Source: Tanypteryx hageni
Taxonomy: Eukaryota > Arthropoda > Insecta > Odonata > Petaluridae
NCBI GenBank assembly: GCA_028673005.1
Contig: CM054120.1
Coordinates: forward strand, 57,348,057 to 57,412,056
Direction: 5' to 3'
Length of the DNA stretch: 64,000 nt
Shown: in pieces, positions 22,438-33,250 of the stretch
Layout: each line of letters opens with the position of its first letter
Numbering within the stretch: position 1 is the stretch's first letter
Made by a program: the position numbers and the translations under genes
Notes under the pieces: model-generated
What the model was told of the DNA's origin: nothing
Databases searched by the model: none
Seen by the model: only the letters and a program-made list of their open reading frames with translations

Positions 22438-24892
22438 ACGAATTGCACTTCATTACTAGTTTCTCTGCTCATTATCCCAACTTCGTCTAACGGCACGCTT
22501 CGCTCGCCCATTTTTTATTAAATTAATTTATATTTCATTCATGAATTTAATGGATAGGCTTTTGAGTTATAAAACACACCTTCACATATTCAAATTTATT
22601 TCTTCGTTTCTAATACAGTGGGAGACGGTTAATGTGACAATTACAATGAACAAAATATTCAAAACAAGATCTGCTTTTTGAATTCCGCGGCTGATTGCAA
22701 TAGACAGTTGATAACCATAACCAGTGATGGTAATAAGCTGCACCTAATGTATTAATGAATCTTCTTTTTACTATATTCGCCTTTTTATAGTTTTAAGTTT
22801 TTCGCGTATGCGGAATGTCGTTTTTTGATAATATATTCTAATAGGAATATTTGTCTTTTGGTCTGTATTTTATTGTATTATGTAGATGCTTTTTAATGAT
22901 ACTTCTAAATGTTTGATTTTATCAATTGGATTTTTTTTTCTGAAATTTTAGTATCGTCATGGATAAACAACATAAATCCAAGTGCAATGGTGTACCACTA
23001 AAAGGAGCACCACAGCGCAATCCGCACAACGAAAAGGCAGTGGACAATAAACCAAACGCAAAGAATCCGAATCACTTACCGGCAGAGGGGAAAGGTATGT
23101 ATAAATTGAGAATAAGGAAATATACTGCCTTGACCGAGATCGAACTCGTGTGATCCGCTTATATGATTGGTATACTTTCACTGAACTATCGTGGAGAACG
23201 AAGTGAGTCGACGACTTAAAAGTATTCAAATATTAGCGCGAAAAGCTCCTGTTAAAACATTTATTGCGAAAAAATTCCTAAAATGAAAATTTGCTTTTTA
23301 AGATATCAGAATCAACAATTCTTGCAGAACATTCAACGTTTGCCGAGTCTCCGAAGAGACCCGGCGCGACGTACGGGACAGCCGGGCGGATACCCGGGCC
23401 GTCCTAGTCTCGGGGTCGCTATCACGATCATATACCTTTGCATTACTTGCAAGTGAACAAATATTGGATACCAATTTTCATCGCGGAACAGGCTATAATC
23501 TCAATATCATTCCTTTTATTTTTAATATCAGTAGTTTTTACAGACTGTATAATCAATTATCATGTACTCATATCTTAATATACTTTTACGGAGGGAGGCG
23601 ATGGAGTGTTATCTCTACCGGGGACACTATATTCCTCGAGTTGCACGTGTTCTAGAATTGGAAAACGCTGATTTAGTTTTGAATTTATTTCTATATGCAA
23701 CATTACTGGATTAAAATTTTTTAATTGAATACCAATCGTGACGCATGAAAATAAAGAAGTTGAAATCACTTTCTGGTGCTTGGAATCATTTGTTGAAATC
23801 CAACCATAGGCTCTAATATTCATTATTTAAATGGTTTATATGAAGTTTTTAGTAACCCTATGTGCCATATATCTATTTCTATACTTAAATTTTTCTTTAT
23901 CTTTTTGTTGTGCAGATATCAAGCAGCCAGAGGTGGCCAAGGAGGTCAAAGCAAAACAACCTCTAACCCGCAAATGAAGCTACTGCTCCAATAATGAAGC
24001 TCTTATAAAGGTTCCCTGATGTGTTTACAGTAAAAAAGTTAAATAAAATGTTTTTAAACAGTTATAAGCTCTTTTCAATCTAGTAAATTCGATCGATAAT
24101 ACTTATTAAGCGCGAAAATATTTACTCGCGGTCTTCGGCGTATTTTTATTTGCATCATAAATGGAAATATTACCATCGAAGTTAGTTGAAATTTGAATTT
24201 AAAACGTCTATAAGAATCTTATATCTGCTATTGATAGCTTCCGATTTATTAATAACTGATTATGAGTGTCAGTTTCTGGGTCAATATACATGGAGTCTTT
24301 ACCGAATATTGTATAAAGGCTTTCGTATAAATTCTCATGGCGAACGATGAATATATCTACATTTTTCAATTGAAAAAAGATATAAAGTATAAAAGTTTTA
24401 TAATCTGAATGTCGGTATGCATGCAACGCCTCCGTGTTCAATAAGCAAATACTTTTTTCCATAAATAATGGACGGCAGAATACCAGCCGCTTTATCGGGA
24501 GAAGTATACCGAAGAAATCGGTTGATAGGAAGTATCCCGTTTTAGGTAAAAAGCTTAAAAGGTAAATCGAAATAATAATAATAGGCGAATATATCATACA
24601 TTCCCAAACTGAGATAATCTGATGTGGCAACCACTTGAGCCGCTGTTGGGTGTTTCCCTGCTTTGTAGTCATTCCTACGCTTGGTTAAGTCGCAATGAGA
24701 ACGGGGTACATATTCTCACCCAATTGTTTTCATACACTTCTCCTTCAGTATTTCCTCCTCCCTTACATTATTCATTTGTGACGTCGAAATAGAACAGTTT
24801 ACCCTCATTAGTTCAAATACGTCCATCGTGTGGAAACTTTATTCGAGTAGTGTGCGTCTTTCAGAGTTTAACCTTAAATTCCACTATACCAT
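22438..24892 (+). repeat. 4.0-kb tandem unit, copy 6, truncated
   Basis: The most diverged unit, holding the complete gene and part of the spacer. It stops at ccactataccatg, where full units continue with taatcacag, and it lacks the polypurine tract. Private variants such as tatttttatttgcatc (about 24143) help trace the junction piece that follows. Confidence 0.93.
22959..23976 (+). CDS. 65-aa lysine-rich small protein, array copy 6 (D33N, K34A)
   Basis: Coding exons are 22959-23094 and 23915-23976. The first exon has GAC AAA to AAC GCA (Asp33Asn, Lys34Ala) and a silent CCC to CCG at Pro41. The 62-nt terminal exon is identical to the other five copies, although the surrounding introns carry many substitutions. 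Retention of the intron would here read 18 residues past the donor, because the early stop of the other copies is lost (gtatgtataaa). AATAAA is at 24042. Intact, and the best copy for testing selective constraint. Confidence 0.75.
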
Positions 24893-24952
24893 GCGCGAAA
24901 ATATTTACTCGCGGTCTTCGGCGTATTTATATTTGCATCATAAATGTTCCTG
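24893..24952 (+). repeat. displaced fragment of the unit at the array edge
   Basis: About 58 bp (gcgcgaaaatatttactcgc through gcatcataaatg) matches phase about 1680 of the unit rather than the continuation of copy 6. It carries the copy 6-specific atttgcatc, so it was probably copied from copy 6 at about 24106-24162. It is joined on the right to the LINE fragment. Confidence 0.8.
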
Positions 24953-25330
24953 GTCCAGTATGGCACTTATTCTCTCATACACTTCCTCCACTTCCCCATC
25001 GTCACGTTTGCCGTTTGGTTGTATACTTGTATGACTATCCTGTTCTTGGGTTTAGCATTTAATATCAGTCCAATAAATCTATCATGGTCATAAATGACCC
25101 TGGTAACATTTGGTTCAATCTTCTTATTAACTATCATTCCTACCCAGTTTCTCCGCCTGTTAATCCCCGAGTAGTATAACTTGGTATCGTCACTCCTCAA
25201 CTCACCATTTCCCTCCCATCTCACCTCACTTATCCCAATAATGTCCATCTTGTTTATCTCCATCTCTCACTTGAGATTTTCCAATTTTCCATCTCCTAAT
25301 AACGTCCTTACATTTCAGGTTCCTAACCTT
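24953..25330 (-). pseudogene. non-LTR retrotransposon endonuclease domain, fragment
   Basis: The minus strand encodes the start of an APE-type endonuclease. NVRTLLGDGKLENLK is followed by MDIIGISEVRW with the catalytic Glu, then NWVGMIVNKK and the NRIVIQVY block. Two stops replace probable Trp codons (25315-25317 and 25267-25269), and a frameshift near 25000 moves DDGEVEEVYERISAIL into another frame. The sequence then runs into the array edge at 24952, so the rest of the endonuclease and the whole reverse transcriptase are missing. It resembles the ORF often annotated as craniofacial development protein 2-like. Dead. Confidence 0.85.
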
Positions 25331-25730
25331 AATCTTCTTCCTTCCCCTGACTTCGCTTTATTCTCTAGACTTTTCGTAAACTGTCTCCCCCGGAGATCCG
25401 ATCGGGAGACTATTTTAACTCCATAATATTTAATTTGCGAAGAACCCATGATATTTCTAACTCCTCCGCACCATAACATGTGATAATTCCAGCGGTGGTT
25501 TCCCGTTGCCTTCCGCTGTCTAGAGAGGCCGCCCCTAACCTGGGGTACAGACGCCTTTTGTAGCCGCCTCTAACATGGGGTACAGACGCTACTAGATGGG
25601 TTCCAGAGGCATTTCCTCCACCTGAGGGACCATCACCCTCCCTAAGAGGTTCATCCGCCCGAAGCCGTTGGCCCCCTAGGGTCGTCAAGTTATTTTCCGC
25701 CGCCTGGCACTAGGCGTTGGGTCCCTGGCT
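25331..25730 (-). mobile_element. LINE 5' leader region
   Basis: On the minus strand this precedes the endonuclease fragment and is probably its 5' leader. It is GC-rich and includes gatctccgggggagac, the core ggaaggcaacgggaaacc shared with the SINE at 21262-21684, and a tandem pair of about 34 bp (gcgtctgtaccccaggttag / gcgtctgtaccccatgttag). A minus-strand open frame of 92 codons (25688-25410) covers it, but I see no known domain in it. Confidence 0.5.
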
Positions 25731-27350
25731 GCACGGTCTACCCAATTACCGTGGCAGAATAACCTGGCCGTACACTCGACATATAAGTACGAGATCAACA
25801 CCACTCGCAATAAGATTTTTTCGAAACAATAATCCTGCACGACTGTTACAGAACAACCATACCTATAAGCTCGAGACTTGCTACGAAACCCCAAATCCCG
25901 TCGCTCGGCAACAGGCCAGGTTTCATCCTTGGGGGAGGGGTGGAGGTGATCAAATATTAGAATAAATAACTATTTGAAAATGTCTTCGAAATTATGCAGA
26001 TTTTATTTTTTAAAAAGGTTTTGTTCAGCAATATATATAGAGCAAAACCGTAACATTTCTCCGATGGAATTTTTTATATTTTATTATCTTTTCGGTTTAT
26101 ATTGGGAGAGGAGGGTAATTACCTAAATACCTAAAAATCAGAAATACTATTCAAAGACATTAAATATCGTAATATGAGCTAAATTCAATATCATTGCAAT
26201 AGAAACGGTATGAAAATCTGAGGAGCGTGCTGAACGTTTTAATAAACAAACCAAGCATGTAAAAATCTTTGGGGTGAAGGATTGTGCGATAGGTAACGGG
26301 AGTTAGGTAAAAGAATGGGACGGTATGGACGGTTTTGGAAAATCGGGAGAGAAAGAGAGGTTTAAAAGAACCACAAAAACAACAATAAAAGGCTACGTTA
26401 TCCGTCCGTTTATCTGAGTGTCAAGCTATTAAAACTCGAATAACTTAATCAAGGATGTAGATTGATAATTGAAAATTGGCAGAAATCATTTATTCAAATA
26501 TAAAAATGCTTTGCCGAAAGAAAATTCACGAAAAAATTCCAGACTTCGACTCCGGGGGGGTATTTCCTTTCTGCGTAAAATAACACTAAAAAAATTTACT
26601 TTTTTCATGCAGGCTTTTCTTCTTTTGGAGATTAAAATAGGAAAAATCTGACCTACGATCATCCGATTTGAGCTATTTTAAAGAAATGTTAATAAAGTCA
26701 CTTATTCTATTCATTATTTTCCGAAATCGCTCATTTGTTTATCTTGACAAACGACTGCTGTGGGAGACAAAAGCAATATAAATAATGATTGTTAAAATAA
26801 TTTATTTAAAGTTAAAATTTTTAATTCAGCTTTTATTATTTTGAACCCGTCATTTTTGACTGGCAATTGCGTTAGTATTAATATATTTTCTCATGTCAAG
26901 TATTGGATTATAAATTTTCGTATATTCACATAAAATTATTTTTATCTGTCATACATTTATTCATATCATAAAAAGTCTGAGATATTTACTCGAGTGTTAG
27001 AATAATTGGCCACGCAAAGTTTTCTCGATTTTAGAGTGACTTATTTAAAACTCATTGTTATGTGGCCACAAGAAATTTTAGCGTTTTTTTCACTGTTTGT
27101 CTGTGCAGCGAAGTATAATTTTCGGTGCAAAAACATCCACTGATATGCTAAGTGCTAATGACAAAATATAGATAGAATATAGAAATATAGAAAATAACAA
27201 TCCAACAGGTTAGATTTGACCAGATTTAAGTAATACCACAATACAGAAATACACCTCATAGGTGAAGGCGATTCGAAACGAATCTTAGTTAATGTCAGTT
27301 AAATCACATCCAATAGTTACTATCACTCTTCCGGCTCCCGGTAGGTCAAT
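25731..27350. other. AT-rich non-coding stretch
   Basis: Mostly AT-rich. I find no convincing exon, RNA gene or transposon end. The short frame at 26469-26651 looks random. Confidence 0.5.
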
Positions 27351-27486
27351 GTCCACTCAACACTGAATAGTTTCTCTCTGAGCCGGGTAGAATTGGGATG
27401 GAATGGCATACACCTGCGTCGACTTCTCCTCTCGGTGCTCCGCTGTGCGTCTCGTCGCTCGGGAGGCCACTTTCGGAATGGGCTGT

Positions 27487-27710
27487 CACGTGACGCCGGT
27501 GGTGAAGGAGGGAGGTAATGACGTCAGCCGGGTAATTCGAAATGGTTGAATTATTCCCGATGATTGGTCGCTTTTCTACTGTTCTTGCATAACCATGGGA
27601 AAGAGGGAAGGTTAAAGAGGTGAGGGGTAATTAGGGTATATAAAGAAGAGAGGCACCACGGGAGGGCGTGTCGACCGTGGCGTGGCGTTCGTGGGCGTGG
27701 TGTTCAGTCC
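27487..27710 (+). promoter_or_regulatory. putative RNA polymerase II promoter
   Basis: Classical elements in order within 160 bp: E-box CACGTG (27487-27492), CRE TGACGTCA (27519-27526), inverted CCAAT as ATTGG (27563-27567), and TATATAAAG (27637-27645). A GC- and CpG-rich leader follows, with possible initiator TTCAGTC near 27703. A possible splice donor, atc|gtataagt, lies near 27740. No coding exon could be linked to it, so this may be the 5' non-coding exon of a host gene to the right. Confidence 0.45.
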
Positions 27711-27749
27711 GGCGATATCACGAATATCGGTTATCGTATAAGTGCGGGA

Positions 27750-29800
27750 GTAAAAAGGGAGGGGAGGAAAAAATCGCCACATCTGACGCACTACCTCGTC
27801 CTAGACGATAGAAGACACTTCGTTTTTAAGCCAACCTATCTAGTATTCCATTTCGTTGTGCACGCTGTGTAGAGATTCTAGCGGCCAGAAGAATGGGGAT
27901 AAAAATCTAATTTAAGTTTCGTAGTTTTTGAAAAATTAAAAAAATTAAATCAAATAAATTTTAGGTTTTATACAACCAAAATAATTATGATTTTTGCAAT
28001 GTCATTTTATACTAATCACAGTAAAATTAATAAATTTTTACATTCTGTATTAAAAGTTTTCTTGAACGCTATTTACTCTCAGCTTCAGCAGCTCGATCCT
28101 TTTTTGTTTTCTATGATGCTATCACCCTAGAGGAGAATCTATGCTCTGAAAATCTTTAAGATATCTTCCGCAAACCCACACAGCCGTTCCTACATTCAAG
28201 CTCTTGGGACCCATTTCCAGGGAACAGAATCAGAAGGTAGGTAGGTCTCTATTCTGTGTCCAGGGTTAAACTCGGACCCAGTTTGATGGCTTTTTCGAGG
28301 AGAGAAAACCAACAGCAAACAATCAGTCTAGCTAAGTTCATATTTTTCATAAATCACGCCCTAAAGCGGAAAAGAGATAATGAAAGGGATAATTTACAAC
28401 CTGCGTTAATGAGCATTCCTCAAAAACTCATTCGTCGCTATAACAAATAAAAATCTAAAAGAGAAAAGGACCGAGTTAATATAACGCGATCTGACTGCCC
28501 GAGAGAGAGAAAAGGGGGAGGGAACGAGTGAGATATATGGTGCACGCTTTCTAGCGAACTAAAGAACTCCTCGTCCAATCTGTACTTGCCAACGCCGCTG
28601 CGATGAGCCGTCGTGTTTCACGACCTCGGAGGCTCTGTTTCCACCCCACCTCCCCCTTTTGGGTCCTCCCAGTCCTTCCTCTTCTCGCACGCATGCAATC
28701 CTCCCCGACTCTTTTCCTCCGACATCTGCCATCTCCCCTTTTCTCTCCCTTCGTTTTCTACTCTCGCCCACCTCACTTCCCTTCTCAAGGCTGGCTTTCA
28801 TTCGTGCCGTCCTCTTCCACCCTCCCTCTCCCATCCTCTCCTTATTACGTCCTCTCCTCCTTTTCTACCGACCTTTGTTTTTCTCCGCTCCTAACACTGC
28901 CTTTCTCTTTCCTTTCTCTCCCTCCGTTCCCACTTCCCTTCTCCTCAACCAAATCACATTTTCCCGACGCCTCGTGAAGTAGTTGTAGGCCGTTCTCTTT
29001 CGTCCACAAAAAAATGTCTGACTCGCCACAACACGGCTTTCTAAGGATAGTGACTATTAGAGGGATGATAAATTCAAATGAAATTACTTCAGTCATCCTT
29101 CGAGCAAATGTTCGATAATATCGTTTAAAATTCGGATTATGAAAAGTGCACATTTTGAGAACCAGCTTATATACCACATAATACCCACGAGTTTTATCAT
29201 TAATGTTGAATTCATCTGTCGTTAATTTTTCGGATAAAAAATAAATTAGCGTAATTCCATTTGATTCTTTGTTTCAAATAATTCCTTCTCAGGCACTTCC
29301 GCTGTCATTGACGCTTTCATAATCAGTGAGGTGGAATGTTATTCCTTCGTCGGATTCGGAAGAAAGGTACAATTTTACAATTTAGATTTTATTCAAACAT
29401 ACTTAAGACCAAAGCTTATTTTCGCCGAATTTTTGAGTTGGCACCTCGTGACGATAACGTTGTGCGTCACAAGAAGTGTAAAGAAATGGGCAATGATATG
29501 GGACGGTTTAAAAGGGAGGGAAGAAATCTCGCGACAAAAGGTTCACGATTGGCTCAAAAGAAATTAAGAGAAGAAGTGTCCCGATTTGATATATATGAAA
29601 TTGGGACACGAGCGGCGAGTACTTCCACATACGTCAGTTGGAGAGTTTGGAGTATGATAGTTATTTCCTGGATGATTCGCCACAAAAGCAACCGCCTGAC
29701 ATATTTTCAGGTAATTTTCTTAATATCTCCATCACAAATTAATACTCATTAACGGCACATATATGATAGTAACTCGAGTTCTATCCATCGATTTAAACAG
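27750..29800. other. non-coding stretch with a CT-rich tract
   Basis: Contains a pyrimidine-rich tract (about 28620-28960) that gives spurious open frames on both strands. An open frame of 138 codons at 29336-29752 (plus) has no recognisable motif and no supporting splice or poly(A) context. No transposon was identified. Confidence 0.45.
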
Positions 29801-29811
29801 TTTTGGCACAT

Positions 29812-29835
29812 CAGTGGCGTAACTACAAATCCTGC
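29812..29835 (+). mobile_element. hAT-like terminus, single end
   Basis: CAGTGGCGTAACTACAAATC resembles a hAT terminal repeat. The matching end was not found. Confidence 0.3.
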
Positions 29836-30206
29836 CCCTCCCCCCTGCGAAAATGTTGAACAACTATATATTAAATCGTTCTACATTCGCTTCGAAAATG
29901 TTGATATGAATTAAATGCACTATTTAATATATAGTTTTATTTACAAGTAATTGGGCATTTTCAATGGGGTGATTTTGTGTTCCTCTTCTTAAGTTTTTCT
30001 TCTTCTAATTTTCTTTCCGTCTTTTTCGCAGCTGCTAGTCGCACTTTAATTATCCTTTTCCATCTAAATAAATACGTAAAACAATAAATATGACTGCAGG
30101 GTGTCTTGATACGCAATTAATAAACTAAATATTATCTTACTTAGGAATTTCCCAATTTCCCCGTTTTTATGAAAGCATTGTCTTCTATAACGCAGATATG
30201 TATGTA

Positions 30207-30507
30207 CAGGGACGGATTTCCCATTTGGTATAAATATGCTTAGGGACGTTCGAGTTCTAGTAATACGATGATTATTATTCATCTACATCACCATGATACC
30301 CTGCAAGTCATCTTATTAGCGGATGGCAGGGTATGTTCATGTAGTAAAAAGAATTTATATTATGTTTCTCTTAACCATCCGTGAGAAATCCTAACATTCG
30401 CAAATGACATATATTTAAGTACGTATAGCTTAATACTTTATTTTTACGGAAAACACGAAATTCGAGATGCTTTGTAAAGGGGCGCGTAATTTTTAAATCC
30501 GGCCCTG
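30207..30507. mobile_element. hAT-like MITE
   Basis: About 301 bp between CAGGGACGGATTT (left) and, on the opposite strand, CAGGGCCGGATTT (right), a 12 of 13 match. The flanking 8-mers (tgtatgta, catgtcta) match poorly, so the target duplication has decayed or the ends are slightly off. No coding. Confidence 0.5.
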
Positions 30508-32960
30508 CATGTCTAACAATATATAATAATATGAATGAATAAATACATTATAATGTAATAAGATAAAGACTAAGTTGTATTTTGTTTCTCTCCTCAAACG
30601 CACCGAAAAATACTGGAAGTTTTCTGGTAAGCTTCACACTTCAAGAGTTATACTCCAACTACGGGGATAAGTTTCCACATCCACAGTGCTAAACTCAGTC
30701 TCCTTCCTTTCGTTTTGCTTAATGAACACAGCACGCAAGGCCCCCCTTTTGTTTTTCATATGGGTCTGATGGATCCAGATGGATCTCAAGGAATAATTTT
30801 TAACTTCATAAGGCCAAGCGGCCTGATATGCTCTGTTTACAGTGGGTGGAAAAAAAAGCAATGCTGAGTCCTACGTCGCCAGACTCTTCGGGGCCCCCAG
30901 ACCCTTTGCCCCCGCCCCCTCCCGCTGTGGCGGACCTGGCAGCATAGTGGGGCACATATTTATATAATGTATTTTCATTGTCACAACTGATTGAAAATAA
31001 TATTTTTCCAAGGCTGCGATAGGAAAACATTTAAAACTACAGAATGACTCAATATATGAAACAACAATTAAAATAGCTAATTTTTATTCGGAGAGATTAT
31101 TTTTCATTCGTAAACGCATTATTAATTTAAAAAGTATTATTGAATGCGATAGAGATTATATTTCCACAAAAGATAACAAACCGTTCAAGAAAATTAAGTC
31201 TACGATTATTTTTTTTAAATCATTGGATTTTTATGTAAGCACCTCGGTTTTATTTTTGATGAATCCAGTTAGCCAAATAATCCGTAACTTTTTGGTATTA
31301 CATGATCACAGTGTTATAAAAATAAACCACAGTGATTTTGCTTTTTTGGAATTTCAAGGTTTTGATTCTCATTCCGACGCGTGATGACGACGTTCTACGT
31401 TAAAACTGGGTAGCATTATGGTTAAATAAAATCCAGTGGCAGAGCCGTCCCTAGGGTAGGGTGAATTGGGGCGACCGCCCCGGGCCCCGCACTTTGGGGT
31501 GGGGGGGTCGCTTCTCTATCACCGCAAGGAAACCCGCACAAGTCGATTTGCCCCGGGCCCCGCACCGCTATAGGGGCGACCCTGTCCAGCGGTTACAAAA
31601 AACTGTGTCATTATTGTTTATTTTCATGAATCTTTTGTTTATTTTTGCCTCATAAATTTTATCTTTTTCTCTTTTTTTGTATAAAAACGATCTTCTTTTG
31701 CTTCGTTTCAGTTTTCTGAAGATCTTCATCTAAAACGGATGGGTAAGAATATTAAGTTTTGACTGCAAAGACTCCATTAGGGATGCAAATAAAATTTAAA
31801 ATGGTACTGAAATGGAATTGCGATTAGCTTAGCTAAATAAAACTTTTCTAAATTAAAAATGGAATATCATTCGATAAAGTCAATGCTTCGTAACAATAAT
31901 ACAAGACAGGATGAAAAAATGTTGTTTATATACCCATTCCTACGGTGAAACCTCTTTTAGCGACCGCCCCTAGAAACGACCATTTAGGAGCCGTCGGTTT
32001 ACGCATAACAAAAGTGGCTAATGTTGACATCAACCACTAACCTATAATAAAAGCAATGTTGGCATTATGAGGGTCGACTTGGCTAATATTGTTTAATAAA
32101 ATTTTATATTTTATTATATTATATTTTATTTATCTGCTAAAAATAATACACTTATTGGGTAAATACGCCAATAAAAGAAACTACCGCATTACTTAGCATT
32201 ACTCATCGCACTATCAATTTGCAACGCTATCCGACGTATTCTTCCATTTGAAATTTCGCTGACGGAGGGTTCGGTCCACACTCTAAGTGAGCCTATGCAG
32301 AACAAGCTATGGCGGTGAGGATTACTGTTCGTGTGCAATCCTACGCGTGGGTGACTGCAAGAGTGCGCGTTTCTTTCTTTCGTAATTACCTAGGAAAAAG
32401 TAATTTTCTCTAAGCCGCCGCAAGGGCATAAGAAACGTGCCTTTTCAGCAGTCGAGAAATATCGTCTAGACGGAGTCGGATTTATTAACGTCCCGTGACA
32501 GGGCGCGTCCGCCTCGCACGTAGTGTTTGTCGAAAGGCGCTCAAGGAGATACCACACGCACTGACCTGCCTCGAGAACCACTTGTTCGGAACTCAACTGT
32601 CTAACGCGGCTCCGCAAAATTCAAAATAAATTAAAAATAAAAAGCACGTCATTTCCTCCTTAGGGGAACAAAGGAGTAGCGCTACATACGCCTTACATCT
32701 GCCTTCGCTGGCAATGTTTTAGAAAGAAGTATTTATTTGAAAAAGGTCTAAGTAAAAAAATGGCGGCGTGGTGTAATAAAAACGAAATAAGTCTCTACTA
32801 TTTTTAATTTTTGAGGCAACGCTAAAGTCGGCGAGAAAATGTGATTTGGTGCAGCTCTGAGGCGTACCGGAAACCCACGTGCGGCTTGGGGTGGGGCGAC
32901 CTATGCCAAAGAGAACCCATTTTTTTGTGAGGGCGCTAAATTTTTTCAGGGGCTTCAAAT
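30508..32960. other. non-coding stretch with GC-rich patches
   Basis: Contains a GC-rich segment at 31434-31590 beginning CAGTGGCAGAGCCGTCCC with the duplicated phrase ccccgggccccgcac, which looks like a decayed hAT-type MITE. A Tigger-like terminus (cggtgaaacctcttttagcg) lies near 31943. A CpG-richer segment covers 32220-32620. No exon is supported. Confidence 0.4.
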
Positions 32961-32970
32961 TCGTTCCGGC

Positions 32971-33022
32971 GGGATTAAGCGAGATTAAGCGGGATTAAGA
33001 AGGATTAAGGGGGATTAATCGG
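32971..33022 (+). repeat. 10-bp short tandem repeat
   Basis: About five copies of a 10-mer of the form gggattaagc with small variations (gagattaagc, gggattaaga, aggattaagg, gggattaatc). Confidence 0.8.
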
Positions 33023-33178
33023 TACGCAAAACACGCAAGTGCGTGGGTCCCAAAGAAAAGGGGACCCAGAGTGGGTAGACTCTTTTATGCATTCGATTAA
33101 AGTTTCTGAGTTGAAAGGGCCGCCAAGAAGAACGATACTTGCAATCGTGAATTGCGGGACCACCCTGCGTATCGGAAG

Positions 33179-33200
33179 CAGTGGCGGATTACCGCAAAGG
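33179..33200 (+). mobile_element. hAT-like terminus, single end
   Basis: CAGTGGCGGATTACCGCAAA resembles a hAT end. No partner end was found downstream. Confidence 0.3.
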
Positions 33201-33250
33201 CGCATGAGGCGCTCGCCTTGGGCCCCGATACTCATGGGGACGTCGAAATA

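Noticed and set aside
1..24892. Array considered as rDNA, histone cluster or simple satellite
   Set aside because: No rRNA, histone or 5S sequence is present, and each unit has a conserved spliced gene structure.
25685..25965. Overlapping frames on both strands right of the LINE leader
   Set aside because: No recognisable domain; probably part of the decayed retroelement or its flank.
28603..28982. Long overlapping plus-strand frames rich in Ser, Pro, Leu and Phe
   Set aside because: Caused by a pyrimidine-rich tract with open frames in several phases and no domain.
29336..29752. 138-codon plus-strand open frame
   Set aside because: Rich in basic residues but without any recognisable motif, and an overlapping frame is equally open. 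Not supported as a gene.
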